This document shows, piece by piece, positions 16,168 through 23,741 of a stretch of 43,475 nucleotides of DNA (within the stretch, counting starts at the first letter, position 1; the number at the start of each line of letters is the position of its first letter). The DNA is from Paracoccaceae bacterium (GTDB lineage Bacteria > Pseudomonadota > Alphaproteobacteria > Rhodobacterales > Rhodobacteraceae): positions 1 through 43,475 of the forward strand of contig JAQWQJ010000109.1 of the NCBI GenBank assembly GCA_029244725.1. The letters are read 5' to 3'. Both the position numbers and the translations under genes were made by a program. Below the pieces are notes generated by a model. It was not told the origin of the DNA, made no database searches, and saw only the letters and a list, made by a program, of their open reading frames with translations.

Positions 16168-17088
16168 ATGATGACAGTGAACCCGATAGCAAACTTTGGC
16201 GGTATCCACTGCGTTCTTTATGCCCTGTTTGATGGCAATGGAGTGCTGGATCGCGACGCGATGCGGGTTCAGACCAAAACGGTGCTCGCGGCAGGCGTGA
16301 ACGGGGTCACGGTTTTGGGGTTGGCTACTGAAGTCCAAAAACTGTCGGAGGCAGAGCAGAGACTGATTGTCGATTGGGCCGCTGAGGATGTCGGTGACCA
16401 AGTCCCACTATCGGTGACCGTATCGGGAAATTCAGTGAAAACTCAGCGCGATCTTGCGACATACAGTCTGGATCGCGGAGCGGATTGGCTCATTTTACAA
16501 CCACCGCTGGCCGGTACTTATGGTGCGACGACCTACCTAGATTTCTTTGCCGCAGTCGCCGATGGCTTTGACACCATTTTTTCAATTCAGAACGCGCCTC
16601 AATATCTTGGCCGCGGGCTTGGAGCCGACGATATCGCCGGTCTGATAGCCAGAAATTCTGGGTTCTCCGTCATCAAATCCGAGACCTCCGCACTTGATCT
16701 GGCCGAACTTGTCAATCGTGTTGGCAACGATATGACCGTTCTGAATGGACGTGGTGGGTTGGAAATGATCGATTGCTTACGCGCCGGGGCGCAGGGATTT
16801 ATTCTGGCGCCGGATCTTGTCGACCATAGCAAACGCATATTTGACCTATGGCAGTCAGGCGACGTTGCTTCCGCAGAATCTCTTTATCGTCAAATACTTC
16901 CGGCCATTACATTCATAATGCAATCCATCGAACATCTAATCTGCTACGGAAAACGTGTCTTTGGTGCGCGGGCTGGCATACCCATCTTCGATAGGGCTCC
17001 GGCAATCACCCCAACTCCGTTCGGTTTGAGTTGCGTTGATCGCATTGCCAAAACTGCTGGGAGAATCGGTGGTTCAGAAAACGCCTAA
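16168..17088 (+). CDS. Dihydrodipicolinate synthase (DapA)-family protein, atypical active site
   Basis: The 306-residue TIM-barrel protein carries the Schiff-base Lys at K170 (FSVIKSE). Two family motifs are changed. The usual G-T-T-G-E is GLATE (51-55), and the Y-N-x-P tyrosine of DapA/KDG aldolases is replaced by Gln (IQNAP, Q141). Standard members add or remove pyruvate; without the Tyr, a different aldolase, lyase or hydratase reaction is likely. Being last in the operon and following dgoD/dgoK, it may cleave a 2-keto-3-deoxy acid in place of DgoA. Start 16168 or the adjacent ATG 16171 are equally possible. The gene ends where sequence of a different character begins. Confidence 0.8.
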   Translation: MMTVNPIANFGGIHCVLYALFDGNGVLDRDAMRVQTKTVLAAGVNGVTVLGLATEVQKLSEAEQRLIVDWAAEDVGDQVPLSVTVSGNSVKTQRDLATYSLDRGADWLILQPPLAGTYGATTYLDFFAAVADGFDTIFSIQNAPQYLGRGLGADDIAGLIARNSGFSVIKSETSALDLAELVNRVGNDMTVLNGRGGLEMIDCLRAGAQGFILAPDLVDHSKRIFDLWQSGDVASAESLYRQILPAITFIMQSIEHLICYGKRVFGARAGIPIFDRAPAITPTPFGLSCVDRIAKTAGRIGGSENA

Positions 17089-17104
17089 AGGATTCTTTAA
17101 TGAA

Positions 17105-17551
17105 ATGGTCTTTTCCGACCACGAATACGCATCAGAAACAGCTGATGGCTGTGTTGTTTATTTCTTTGTTCCCGTTTCTGACTACCGCTGGTTCAGGTTT
17201 GAACTTGAAGCCCTCCCAGGTGTTGAAAGCACTATGGTGTTCGGAGAAGTCAAAGGGACACCACGCGGTGAAATAACAGATGAGATGCTGGCAGAGGGTA
17301 AGGCTTACTCTGATAGTGTGAATGCCTCAAAAGAACGCCACCCTGATGAAGCTTTGTTTGACATAGACGAAGAGCCTGTATCAGACCTTGTCTCGGCCTT
17401 TGAGCGTCAGTTCTCACAAGAAGAAGCCGAAGCTATTTCAGCGGGGTTTGATGGCGATGTGAAGAGGGCTGCGAAGCTGTATCGGGAGCTTACCGAGTAC
17501 TATGTCAGCCATATGACTGTGGAAGACCTTATCAAGGCAGGGAAGTCCTGA
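17105..17551 (+). CDS. Hypothetical acidic protein
   Basis: I do not recognise this family. From ATG 17105 (AAAGGA 12 bases upstream) it encodes 148 residues; the frame is open back to 17036 inside the DapA-family gene. The N-terminal half has a compact aromatic segment (VSDYRWFRFELEALPG). The rest is highly acidic and probably helical, with a region (about 95-125) that resembles a UBA-like small helical motif (EAEAISAGF...AAKLYREL). It lacks a signal peptide and membrane segments. Together with the small ORF that follows, it may mark accessory, phage- or plasmid-like DNA starting at the end of the sugar operon. Confidence 0.55.
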   Translation: MVFSDHEYASETADGCVVYFFVPVSDYRWFRFELEALPGVESTMVFGEVKGTPRGEITDEMLAEGKAYSDSVNASKERHPDEALFDIDEEPVSDLVSAFERQFSQEEAEAISAGFDGDVKRAAKLYRELTEYYVSHMTVEDLIKAGKS

Positions 17552-17554
17552 ACT

Positions 17555-17680
17555 ATGACTGGGAATGTCATTCCTTTTGGTCGGTGGGTTCAGACTGACG
17601 AGATGTTAAGTGAAGAAGACCAAGGACGAGTAAATGAGGCTCGGAAGGACTTTCAGGACTTTATCGCTTATGCGCATTGA
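17555..17680 (+). CDS. Small ORF, 41 residues
   Basis: ATG 17555 lies 3 bases after the previous stop, and the ORF ends with TGA at 17678-17680. It reads MTGNVIPFGRWVQTDEM and then an acidic helical tail. Codon use and the short spacing support a translated small protein in the same transcript. No function is recognised. Confidence 0.4.
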   Translation: MTGNVIPFGRWVQTDEMLSEEDQGRVNEARKDFQDFIAYAH

Positions 17681-18002
17681 ACAAGCCTGAATGGCAGGTA
17701 TTTGCGCGCCGCTCGCCGTTGGGAGTGTGATCTAAGGTTACAAATGAATCTGAAATCATACCTGCAAACCCTCAAGACTTAATCACGCAACCCAAATCTT
17801 ACCGGTCAAATGCTTCTGAAATCAGGGTGGGATCATCCTTTACAATGATGCAAGGTACGGACGACCGAGGAGAAATCTGGGGTTTATGAAGAGGCTAGTT
17901 CGCGCGGGTTCGGATATCCCACAAGTGCTAAAAATACCGAAACTCCGCCTTTTAATTTAAAACGACGCCCTAAAGAACGTGATTTAAGAAAAAGGTCCAA
18001 AA
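17681..18002. other. Intergenic region, no gene recognised
   Basis: About 320 bases without a supported ORF. The last 60 bases are AT-rich and probably include the promoter of the next gene, but no clear -35/-10 pair stands out. A purine-rich AAGAAAAAGG precedes the ATG at 18003. Confidence 0.4.
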
Positions 18003-18713
18003 ATGAGTTTAAAGAATATCGTCGTGCATGCCCCGCACGCGTCGACAGTGTTGCCTGAGCGATTTCGCGATCAGTTTGTTATCAGCGACCAAGAACTTGA
18101 ACAAGAAGTCCTGGCCTCGGCGGATCTCTGGACCGATGTTTTGGCCCAACAGTGTTGGCCGCAGGCAAACATCATCACACCCGAGGTTTCGAGGGTTCTG
18201 TTGGATGTCGAACGCTATTCAGATGACAGCTTAGAGGGCATGTCAAAGGTTGGTCGGGGTATGATCTACTCGCATTCCCATACGGGCGAGCAAATTCGCC
18301 GCCACATAACTGCAGCAGAACGTCGAGAACTTCATTATTTGTATTACGTGTCGCATTGGGATCATCTGAGGGCGTCAGCGGAGGGCAGTGTACTTTTGGA
18401 TTTGCACAGTTACCCCCAGAAGGCTTGGCCTATCGAACCAAATGCAGGTGCTAGTCGCCCAGAGATTGATCTGGGTCACACTTCTGGTCTGACTTCACAC
18501 GAATGGCTGGCTAACCTTACGAAGTATTTTCAAAGTGAAGGTTATTCCGTGGGTCACAACACGCCGTATGACGGGGTTATAGACGCTGGGGCGACGGACG
18601 CCGTAATGATAGAAATTCGCCGAGATGTGCTTGGTGACGGGCCAGGATGCCAACTGTGGGGCAGGCTTGTAAGTTCACTAACAGAAATGCCGTTACCCGG
18701 TATTGACCAGTAA
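18003..18713 (+). CDS. N-formylglutamate amidohydrolase-like protein
   Basis: The 236-residue protein shows the pattern of the N-formylglutamate deformylase family: HAPHAS near the start, ERYSDD in the middle, RGMIYSHSHTGE, LLDLHSYPQKAW, and IEIRRD near the end. The conserved His, Asp and Glu would bind zinc. Family members hydrolyse N-formyl-L-glutamate in histidine degradation, but no hut genes are nearby. It stands alone between hypothetical ORFs, so a different N-acyl amino-acid substrate is possible. A CTACCC/GGGTAG hairpin lies 15 bases after the stop at 18728-18744, without a T-run. Confidence 0.75.
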   Translation: MSLKNIVVHAPHASTVLPERFRDQFVISDQELEQEVLASADLWTDVLAQQCWPQANIITPEVSRVLLDVERYSDDSLEGMSKVGRGMIYSHSHTGEQIRRHITAAERRELHYLYYVSHWDHLRASAEGSVLLDLHSYPQKAWPIEPNAGASRPEIDLGHTSGLTSHEWLANLTKYFQSEGYSVGHNTPYDGVIDAGATDAVMIEIRRDVLGDGPGCQLWGRLVSSLTEMPLPGIDQ

Positions 18714-18727
18714 TGGACGGAAACTTT

Positions 18728-18744
18728 CTACCCATAGAGGGTAG
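18728..18744 (+). terminator. Short hairpin after the amidohydrolase-like gene
   Basis: CTACCC and GGGTAG form a perfect 6-bp stem around ATAGA. There is no T-run, so it is a weak terminator or processing hairpin at best. Confidence 0.3.
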
Positions 18745-18859
18745 ACTAATGGGAGAAAGGTGGGCGTCAGTGGGCACCAGAAAAAGATCAGTCGAGGACT
18801 AATGAGTTGAAAGCAGTCATAGAAAATATGAAAGTTGCACTCCTTAGCCAACTTTCCGA

Positions 18860-19203
18860 TTGGCTTGGTTTTGGGATATCCCTGAAAATGGGACCGAGGA
18901 CTACGACACTTGGAAAGCTCGGCAGCTAGCTATCGAGGACATTCAGGATTTTGCTGATGTTTACGAATATCTGCAGACGGATGACGAAAGTGCGCAGGAG
19001 TTTTTCGAAGGCTTTGGGATCAAAGACTATAAATCAAAGATATTGATAGCTCCCATGAAACCTACTCTAGACTTGCAGGCAGTGTGTCCGAACCCGACAA
19101 TCAAGCCGCCAAGAGGGCCGCGCGCCTTTGTGATGGCGGCGTTGGCGCAGTAGCGCTTGGATGTCAGTCAATTCATCCGACCTTTCGTACAATCGTTGGG
19201 TAA
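18860..19203 (+). pseudogene. Unknown acidic protein gene, probably frameshifted
   Basis: The frame from 18860 (TTG; in-frame TAG at 18845) reads AWFWDIPENGTEDYDTW and a helical acidic stretch ending near EGFGIKDYKS. It then turns into an unlikely proline-rich tail that stops at 19151-19153. Shifting frame around 19035-19045 gives a much more protein-like continuation (SSHETYSRLAGSVSEPDNQA, then AAKRAARLCDGG) that ends at TAA 19201-19203. I read this as one gene with a single-base indel. A good start codon is also missing. I do not recognise the family; acidic composition is shared with the ORF at 17105. Confidence 0.35.
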
Positions 19204-19272
19204 ATTGTTGGGGTACTTTACAATTAATTATAACATTACTAACCTTAACAATAACTTACCTGACTGTATGGC

Positions 19273-19290
19273 ATCCCTGTCGCTCCGCCA
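19273..19290 (+). repeat. Possible tRNA-Ser 3'-end fragment (attachment-site remnant)
   Basis: ATCCCTGTCGCTCCGCCA has the layout of the 3' end of a serine tRNA: end of T-loop, T-stem CCCTG, acceptor strand TCGCTCC, discriminator G and CCA. The upstream bases do not continue the tRNA (no GGTTCGA), so it is a fragment. A terminator follows 26 bases later. Such fragments arise when an element integrates into a tRNA 3' end. The intact tRNA is not in the window, so this stays a hypothesis. Confidence 0.45.
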
Positions 19291-19315
19291 CCATCACATT
19301 TTGATCGATTTGAAT

Positions 19316-19342
19316 GGGTCGCCTTGGGCGGCTTTTTCTTTT
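19316..19342 (+). terminator. Rho-independent terminator without an obvious gene
   Basis: GTCGCC-TTG-GGCGGC forms a GC-rich stem (one T-G pair) followed by TTTTTCTTTT. No complete gene ends here; the nearest upstream signal is the tRNA-like fragment. It may be the original downstream terminator of a split tRNA locus, or it may serve the broken gene before it. Confidence 0.65.
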
Positions 19343-19622
19343 GATAGTTATCTCATGCCCAACATTAGGATTCTCTTGAGGCATACAATCGCGCTGACAT
19401 GATTGCGTTAAGCGGTAGTTGGAATTCTTGATTGGCAGTTCTGTTGGGCAAACTCACGCGGAATGTGTTCGAGACTCTTGGGTTTGGTCTGCCTGAAGTG
19501 CTCATGTGCCAATCTCTGGTTTTGAACGAAAAACACGAAACGGATGGGAGTCCCCTTTAAGTCGTCTTAGGACTCTGCAAAGGAAATTCGAAATGTTTCT
19601 AGGAACACTCAAATCATTGCGA
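19343..19622. other. Intergenic region, no gene recognised
   Basis: I see no supported ORF, RNA gene or repeat. The ORF from 19157 to 19402 runs across the tRNA-like fragment and terminator and is not credible as a gene. Confidence 0.4.
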
Positions 19623-20129
19623 TCATTGAAATTCATCTAATGCTTGAAATATCGTGTGCGTTGCTTTGCCTTCGTTGTGGCCAATGTCAAAACGATTCAG
19701 CATCACTGTCACGTCATCGGATGCATGCACATCAACAACATTCGAAACGTAATTGTAAGACACAATAGTCGGCGCGATCATTGCCAAAATACTCAAGGCT
19801 GTTGCATCTGTCTCAAATTCAAATGTGAAGCTTTCGCCAGCTTTCAACAACACGCCTGGAGGTCCGTCGTTGCCGTGTCAAACAGCAGCCATGCCAGCAC
19901 CAATACGACCAACAACTTTGCCAGGATCGCCTGTTAGGATCCCCTCTTCTGCTTCTGGTGTCACATAAGCGCCATCAAAGAAGCGGCCATCATTAGATGC
20001 ATCCGTGACGACGATCGGCGCCAGCAGCTCATTATCCAAGTTGTTGGTTGCAGTAATAGAATATGCGTCGGCAAATGCCGCGCCCGATGTTATTGCGGCA
20101 AGAACTGCTGCCAGTGCGATTTTGTTCAC
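19623..20129 (-). pseudogene. Secreted spondin-domain-like protein gene with in-frame TGA
   Basis: Start GTG 20129 has GAGGA at good spacing. It is followed by a clear signal peptide (NKIALAAVLAAITSGAAFA-DA) and a spondin_N-like domain (SITATNNLDNELLAPIVVT). TGA at 19880-19878 breaks the frame after GRIGAGMAAV. The same frame continues HGNDGPPGVLLKAGESFTF, then a beta-rich half with SILAMIAPTIVSYNY, and ends at 19623. Both halves belong to one domain, so this is a single point nonsense change (for example GGA or GCA-type codon to TGA) rather than two genes. The intact product would be an exported beta-sandwich protein of about 168 residues of unknown role. Confidence 0.75.
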
Positions 20130-20613
20130 TTTGAATTCCTCTTTCAGTAAACAAGCACGGACCATATGTCTGAGCGCATGGCCCAATGGCAAATAACGCT
20201 TATTCACTAACGCGACGGTGTTTCGTGATAGTTTTTTGCTTCGCTTCGTAAGGCGCATTTCCAAACGTGTTTGGGCTTCAGCTTAAAGTGAAAACACATC
20301 AACCAGTTGTGAACTCCTGAAAATTGTAATGCCTTTTCGTCGCTTGTAGGCAATCCTCCAAGAGGATTTTTGATCATACGTTTAATATTAATATTGATGG
20401 TGGCTTTAACGGGAACATAGGCTTTCGCACAGGATCGTAACGGCCGTGACCCTGCAGGTTCTTGGCGGGGCAACGCATTCTGAGCACTTCGGCGGTTGGG
20501 ACATGGTTCCGTTCGACGCAGCACTTACACAGTTAAGACGACAGGCGGCAGACCGAACACTTCACTGACACGCCTTTTTTAGGCGTTTCGCTAGCTCGAA
20601 AAACACAGATAAA

Positions 20614-20751
20614 TTGAAGTGTCTTTGGATTATGCCAACAATTTATTGTCCGCATTTAACTCAGTGAAAATCGAGAAAACCCACTGACGGGTGGATCAGG
20701 CCCTATCGAAGGAAACCGGCTAACATAAAGCTTGCCGGCTTCGTTTTTTTT
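20614..20751 (+). ncRNA. Candidate small RNA ending at an orphan terminator
   Basis: TTGAAG (20614-20619) and AACAAT (20637-20642), 17 bases apart, could be a weak promoter. The transcript would run about 100 bases to the terminator at 20712-20751. There is no sequence family I recognise, so the call rests only on the promoter-terminator pair in a gene-free stretch. Confidence 0.2.
20712..20751 (+). terminator. Rho-independent terminator
   Basis: GAAACCGGC and GCCGGCTTC pair over nine positions with one A-C mismatch around a 13-base loop, followed by G and eight T residues. It lies in a gene-free region about 415 bases before bioM. Confidence 0.7.
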
Positions 20752-21165
20752 GATGGATAATAAGTCAGTCGAGAATTAACCAGAGCGGCACAAGTCCGTG
20801 ACAAGTCCAAAACGTCAGATTGCAAGAAACGGGATTTTGCAGCACGTCAAACTGGAAAACAGTCAGTAGGACGTGACAGAATAGGAGGCAAACTAAACCT
20901 GAGGATGTTCATAAATAAGAAGTAATCACCACATTTTCATCCAATTTTATTGGGTCTACTCGCCCCACTAACCTGCATTTCACGCATCCTCTTCGCCCAT
21001 CGAAGTTTTCAGTACGGCAGCCTGTGCTAAACGTGAATAAAAACTTGCAGACAAGACGCTCGGATGACAATTACGTGCCTTAAGAAAGCGGTTCCTAGAC
21101 CGATCGAAGAAGACACCGATATCACCATGTGCATCAGCCTGCTGAAGTTACTATGAGAGACAAAA

Positions 21166-21924
21166 ATGAATAGGAACCTGTTGATTTCAGATTCTGACAA
21201 TCTGTCAGCAACAATTGAAATGACCGGTGTTTCCTTCTCGCGTGAGGGCAGCACGCTTTTGAGCGATATTGGATTGTCGGTTCGCGAAAAGCGGATTGGC
21301 ATCGTTGGCCGAAACGGATCTGGGAAAACAACTCTTGCGCTGGTCCTATCTGGCCTCGCCGTGGCAGCTCAGGGCGAAGTCCGCATTTGTGGCGTCGACG
21401 TTGTAAAAGACCGTAAAGCAGCGCTTCGGACTGTCGGCATTTTATTTCAGAACCCCGATCATCAAATCATCTTTTCAACGGTCGAAGAAGAGCTTGGTTT
21501 TGGCTTGCTTCAGATGGGTCATTCAAAATCAGAAACCGCGCAAAAGGTTGCCGCTGTTCTACAAGGGTTCGACAAAGATCACTGGGCGAAAGCACCAACA
21601 TTTCAACTCTCTCAAGGTCAAAAGAAACTGGTTTGCTTGATGGCGATATTAGCGATGAAGCCCAAAGTTGTCATTCTTGATGAGCCTTTCGCAGGCCTTG
21701 ATATGCCAACACGCTTGCAGTTGACGCGTTATTTTGATCGCATAGATGCCGCTTTGATCCACATTTCCCATAGCCCTGAGAGTTTAAGGGACTACGAGCG
21801 GGTAATCTGGTTAGATAATGGGCGGATCAAGCAAGATGGCTCTGCGGCCGCAACACTGTCAGCTTTCACTAAACATATGTACGACCTAGGGGGCCAAGAT
21901 GATATCTCTGACCTCACCGGTTGA
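21166..21924 (+). CDS. bioM: Biotin ECF transporter ATPase BioM
   Basis: The 252-residue ABC ATPase has Walker A GRNGSGKT (48-55), Q-loop LFQNPDHQIIFSTVEEELGFG (the pattern of ECF-type/CbiO ATPases), signature LSQGQ (148-152) and Walker B LDEP (171-174). It would energise vitamin uptake with BioN and BioY, whose genes follow. The next gene starts at 21899, overlapping by 26 bases, so all three are coupled. Identification as BioM rather than another ECF ATPase rests on the linked bioY. Confidence 0.9.
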   Translation: MNRNLLISDSDNLSATIEMTGVSFSREGSTLLSDIGLSVREKRIGIVGRNGSGKTTLALVLSGLAVAAQGEVRICGVDVVKDRKAALRTVGILFQNPDHQIIFSTVEEELGFGLLQMGHSKSETAQKVAAVLQGFDKDHWAKAPTFQLSQGQKKLVCLMAILAMKPKVVILDEPFAGLDMPTRLQLTRYFDRIDAALIHISHSPESLRDYERVIWLDNGRIKQDGSAAATLSAFTKHMYDLGGQDDISDLTG

Positions 21925-22495
21925 AACATGGGCGCATCGCTGGCCTGCTGGACTAAAGCTTGGGTCTCTGTGCATTGCAACGCTTTTTCTTTTCTCGCAA
22001 GAAGCGCTCTGGTTCCATGCGTCTGTCTTTGCAGCTACTTTGTTGCTGTATTGCTTGCCTGGGGCACTGTTTTTTACGTCCGGCATAAGGCGACTTTTTG
22101 CGTTGTGGCCATTCGTTGTTTTGGTCCTAATCTGGCACTTTCTGATCGATGCACGTGTTGAAGGTCTGGTCGTGACATTGAGGCTCTTGTCGGCGGTGGC
22201 AATTGCAAACCTTGTCACAATGACTACAAAATTATCGCAAATCATAGACGTGATCAGATGGATTTCGTCGCCCCTGCGGAGGTTTGGATTAGATACCCGC
22301 GTACTTGAAATCGGTATTGCGCTCGTTATCAGATTCGCGCCAACGCTAATCGACAAAGGCGGACAGCTTGCGCAGTCATGGTCTGCCAGATCTCACAAAA
22401 AACCAAGATGGAAAATAGTCATGCCGTTTGCCGTACTGGCAATTGATGACGCAGAACATGTGGCCAACGCTATAAAGGCACGCGGCGGCCTCTAA
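21899..22495 (+). CDS. bioN: Biotin ECF transporter transmembrane component BioN
   Basis: The 198-residue EcfT-type protein has about 4-5 membrane segments in its first 150 residues. A cytoplasmic part carries the two short coupling motifs of EcfT proteins, A-R-S (163-165) and A-R-G (194-196). These contact the ATPase. ATG 21899 is preceded by TAGGGGG and lies inside the end of bioM. The BioN length is typical for the short alphaproteobacterial form. Its gene is followed 20 bases later by bioY. Confidence 0.9.
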   Translation: MISLTSPVETWAHRWPAGLKLGSLCIATLFLFSQEALWFHASVFAATLLLYCLPGALFFTSGIRRLFALWPFVVLVLIWHFLIDARVEGLVVTLRLLSAVAIANLVTMTTKLSQIIDVIRWISSPLRRFGLDTRVLEIGIALVIRFAPTLIDKGGQLAQSWSARSHKKPRWKIVMPFAVLAIDDAEHVANAIKARGGL

Positions 22496-22515
22496 CCCTC
22501 AAAAGGAAGTTAAAC

Positions 22516-23061
22516 ATGGAACGAAAAATTGCTCTTATTGCTCTCTTTGCAGCTTTCATTGCCGCACTGGGCCTGATCCCCAAATTTACTTTGGCATTTG
22601 GCATTCCGATCACAGCGCAAAGTCTTGGAATTATGCTATGTGGCACCGTATTAGGAGCAAAACGCGGCGCTCTTGCGGTCCTTCTCTTTTTACTCCTCGT
22701 TGCAATGGGCCTCCCTTTGCTGGCAGGCGGTCGTGGCGGACTAGGCCTCTTTGTTTCACCATCTGCGGGCTTCTTGATCGGATGGCCTGTGGCTGCTTTT
22801 GTGACAGGTCTTATCGTCGAGAAATGGCGCGCGGCGCCGTTATCCATCGTCGCTGGGATCGGATCAGTCATTGGCGGTATAATAGTGCTTTACCCATTTG
22901 GCATCATTGGCCTCTCGATTGTTTTGGAAAAATCCATCGTTGAATCCACACTGTTGATGGCCGCCTTTATACCTGGGGATGCAATCAAAGCGGTTCTCGC
23001 GGGCGCTATAACTGCCGCCCTTGCCAAAGCTAGACCAATGAGTGTTCTATCACGCGCATGA
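22516..23061 (+). CDS. bioY: Biotin ECF transporter substrate-binding component BioY
   Basis: The 181-residue protein has six predicted membrane segments. It shows the BioY motifs FGIPITAQSLGIMLCG near residue 35, RGALAVLLFLLLVAMGLP, and GGRGGLGLFVSPSAGFLIG. BioY captures biotin and works alone or with BioM/BioN. A purine-rich AAAAGGAAG precedes the ATG. The stop overlaps the following nitroreductase start by 4 bases (ATGA), so that flavoprotein is co-translated with the biotin transporter. Confidence 0.95.
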   Translation: MERKIALIALFAAFIAALGLIPKFTLAFGIPITAQSLGIMLCGTVLGAKRGALAVLLFLLLVAMGLPLLAGGRGGLGLFVSPSAGFLIGWPVAAFVTGLIVEKWRAAPLSIVAGIGSVIGGIIVLYPFGIIGLSIVLEKSIVESTLLMAAFIPGDAIKAVLAGAITAALAKARPMSVLSRA

Positions 23062-23741
23062 TGGCCTCTGATATCGAACAGTTGCTGAAAAAGCGGCGAT
23101 CTGTTCGCAAGTTCAAATCGACATTAGTGCCAAAAGCTGATGTCGCTCGTATATTGCAGTGTTCGCGTCTCGCACCAAGTGGCGCGAACCTGCAACCGGG
23201 AAATTTTCATGCTCTGTCAGGCCTTGCATTAGAAAATTTAAAGTCGACATTGCTTGAGGCTGCGGCGGAAAAGCGGCCGTTCGTATCACAATACTCATAT
23301 TTTCCCTCGCCAATGCCCGCGGACCTGAAAGCTAAGCAGCGCACGGCTGGACATGCTCTATATTCGGCGCTTGGCATAGATCGCCGCGATATCACCGGCC
23401 GAAGGAATCAGTTTGATCAGAACTACCGTTTTTTTGACGCGCCGGTCGGTATTGTCGTCACGATCCACAAAGACATGGGCAAAGGCTGTTTCATGGACCT
23501 TGGAATGGCGCTAATGGCGCTTTTTCTGGTTGCTGAAGCAAGCGGATACGCCACAACTGGCATTGGTGCATTAGCAAATTACGGTGATCTGGTTCATAGC
23601 TCGCTCGGCCTGTCAGATGACGAACTTGTTGTCTGTGGCATAGCGCTTGGGCAAGCCGATAAGTCTGAACCGGTGAACCAATTCCGGACTGAGCGCGATG
23701 CGCTCACAAGCTTTACAAGTTTCGAAGGCTTTGAAGACTAA
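23058..23741 (+). CDS. Nitroreductase-family flavoprotein
   Basis: The 227-residue FMN-binding protein has the family start IEQLLKKRRSVRKFKSTLVP, then LAPSGANLQPGNFH (FMN phosphate region) and GIGALANYGDLV near the end. It resembles NAD(P)H-dependent nitroreductases of about this length. It overlaps bioY by 4 bases and so belongs to the biotin-uptake operon. Its true substrate is unknown. An oxidised biotin form or an enoyl/quinone acceptor in a vitamin-related pathway is inference. Its stop codon overlaps the stop of the converging thiolase-like gene by 2 bases. Confidence 0.85.
   Translation: MMASDIEQLLKKRRSVRKFKSTLVPKADVARILQCSRLAPSGANLQPGNFHALSGLALENLKSTLLEAAAEKRPFVSQYSYFPSPMPADLKAKQRTAGHALYSALGIDRRDITGRRNQFDQNYRFFDAPVGIVVTIHKDMGKGCFMDLGMALMALFLVAEASGYATTGIGALANYGDLVHSSLGLSDDELVVCGIALGQADKSEPVNQFRTERDALTSFTSFEGFED

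Larger units (their letters stand above)
20130..21165. other. 1-kb intergenic region; one orphan terminator, no protein gene recognised
   Basis: No ORF here has convincing composition. The minus-strand ORF at 20207-20524 is basic, lacks a ribosome site and overlaps the upstream region of the spondin-like gene. The stretch contains ACGCCTTTTTTAGGCGT (20570-20586), an inverted repeat, and a well-formed terminator at 20712-20751 that follows no protein gene. The last 200 bases before 21166 should hold the bioM promoter, but no clear -35/-10 or BioR-type box was found. Confidence 0.45.

Noticed and set aside
15478-16401. 307-residue minus-strand ORF
   Set aside because: It lies antisense to the M24 and DapA-family genes, whose motifs are clear; composition is His/Arg/Gln-rich.
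19157-19402. 81-residue ORF spanning the tRNA-like fragment
   Set aside because: It runs through a terminator hairpin and has no ribosome site or motif.
20207-20524. Minus-strand ORF of 105 residues upstream of the spondin-like gene
   Set aside because: It has no ribosome site, mixed basic composition and no recognisable motif, and it would occupy the promoter of the spondin-like gene.
20751-20762. BioR-like operator before bioM
   Set aside because: TGATGGATAA matches only 8 of 10 positions of the TTATMKATAA pattern as I recall it and lies about 400 bases from bioM, just after a terminator.
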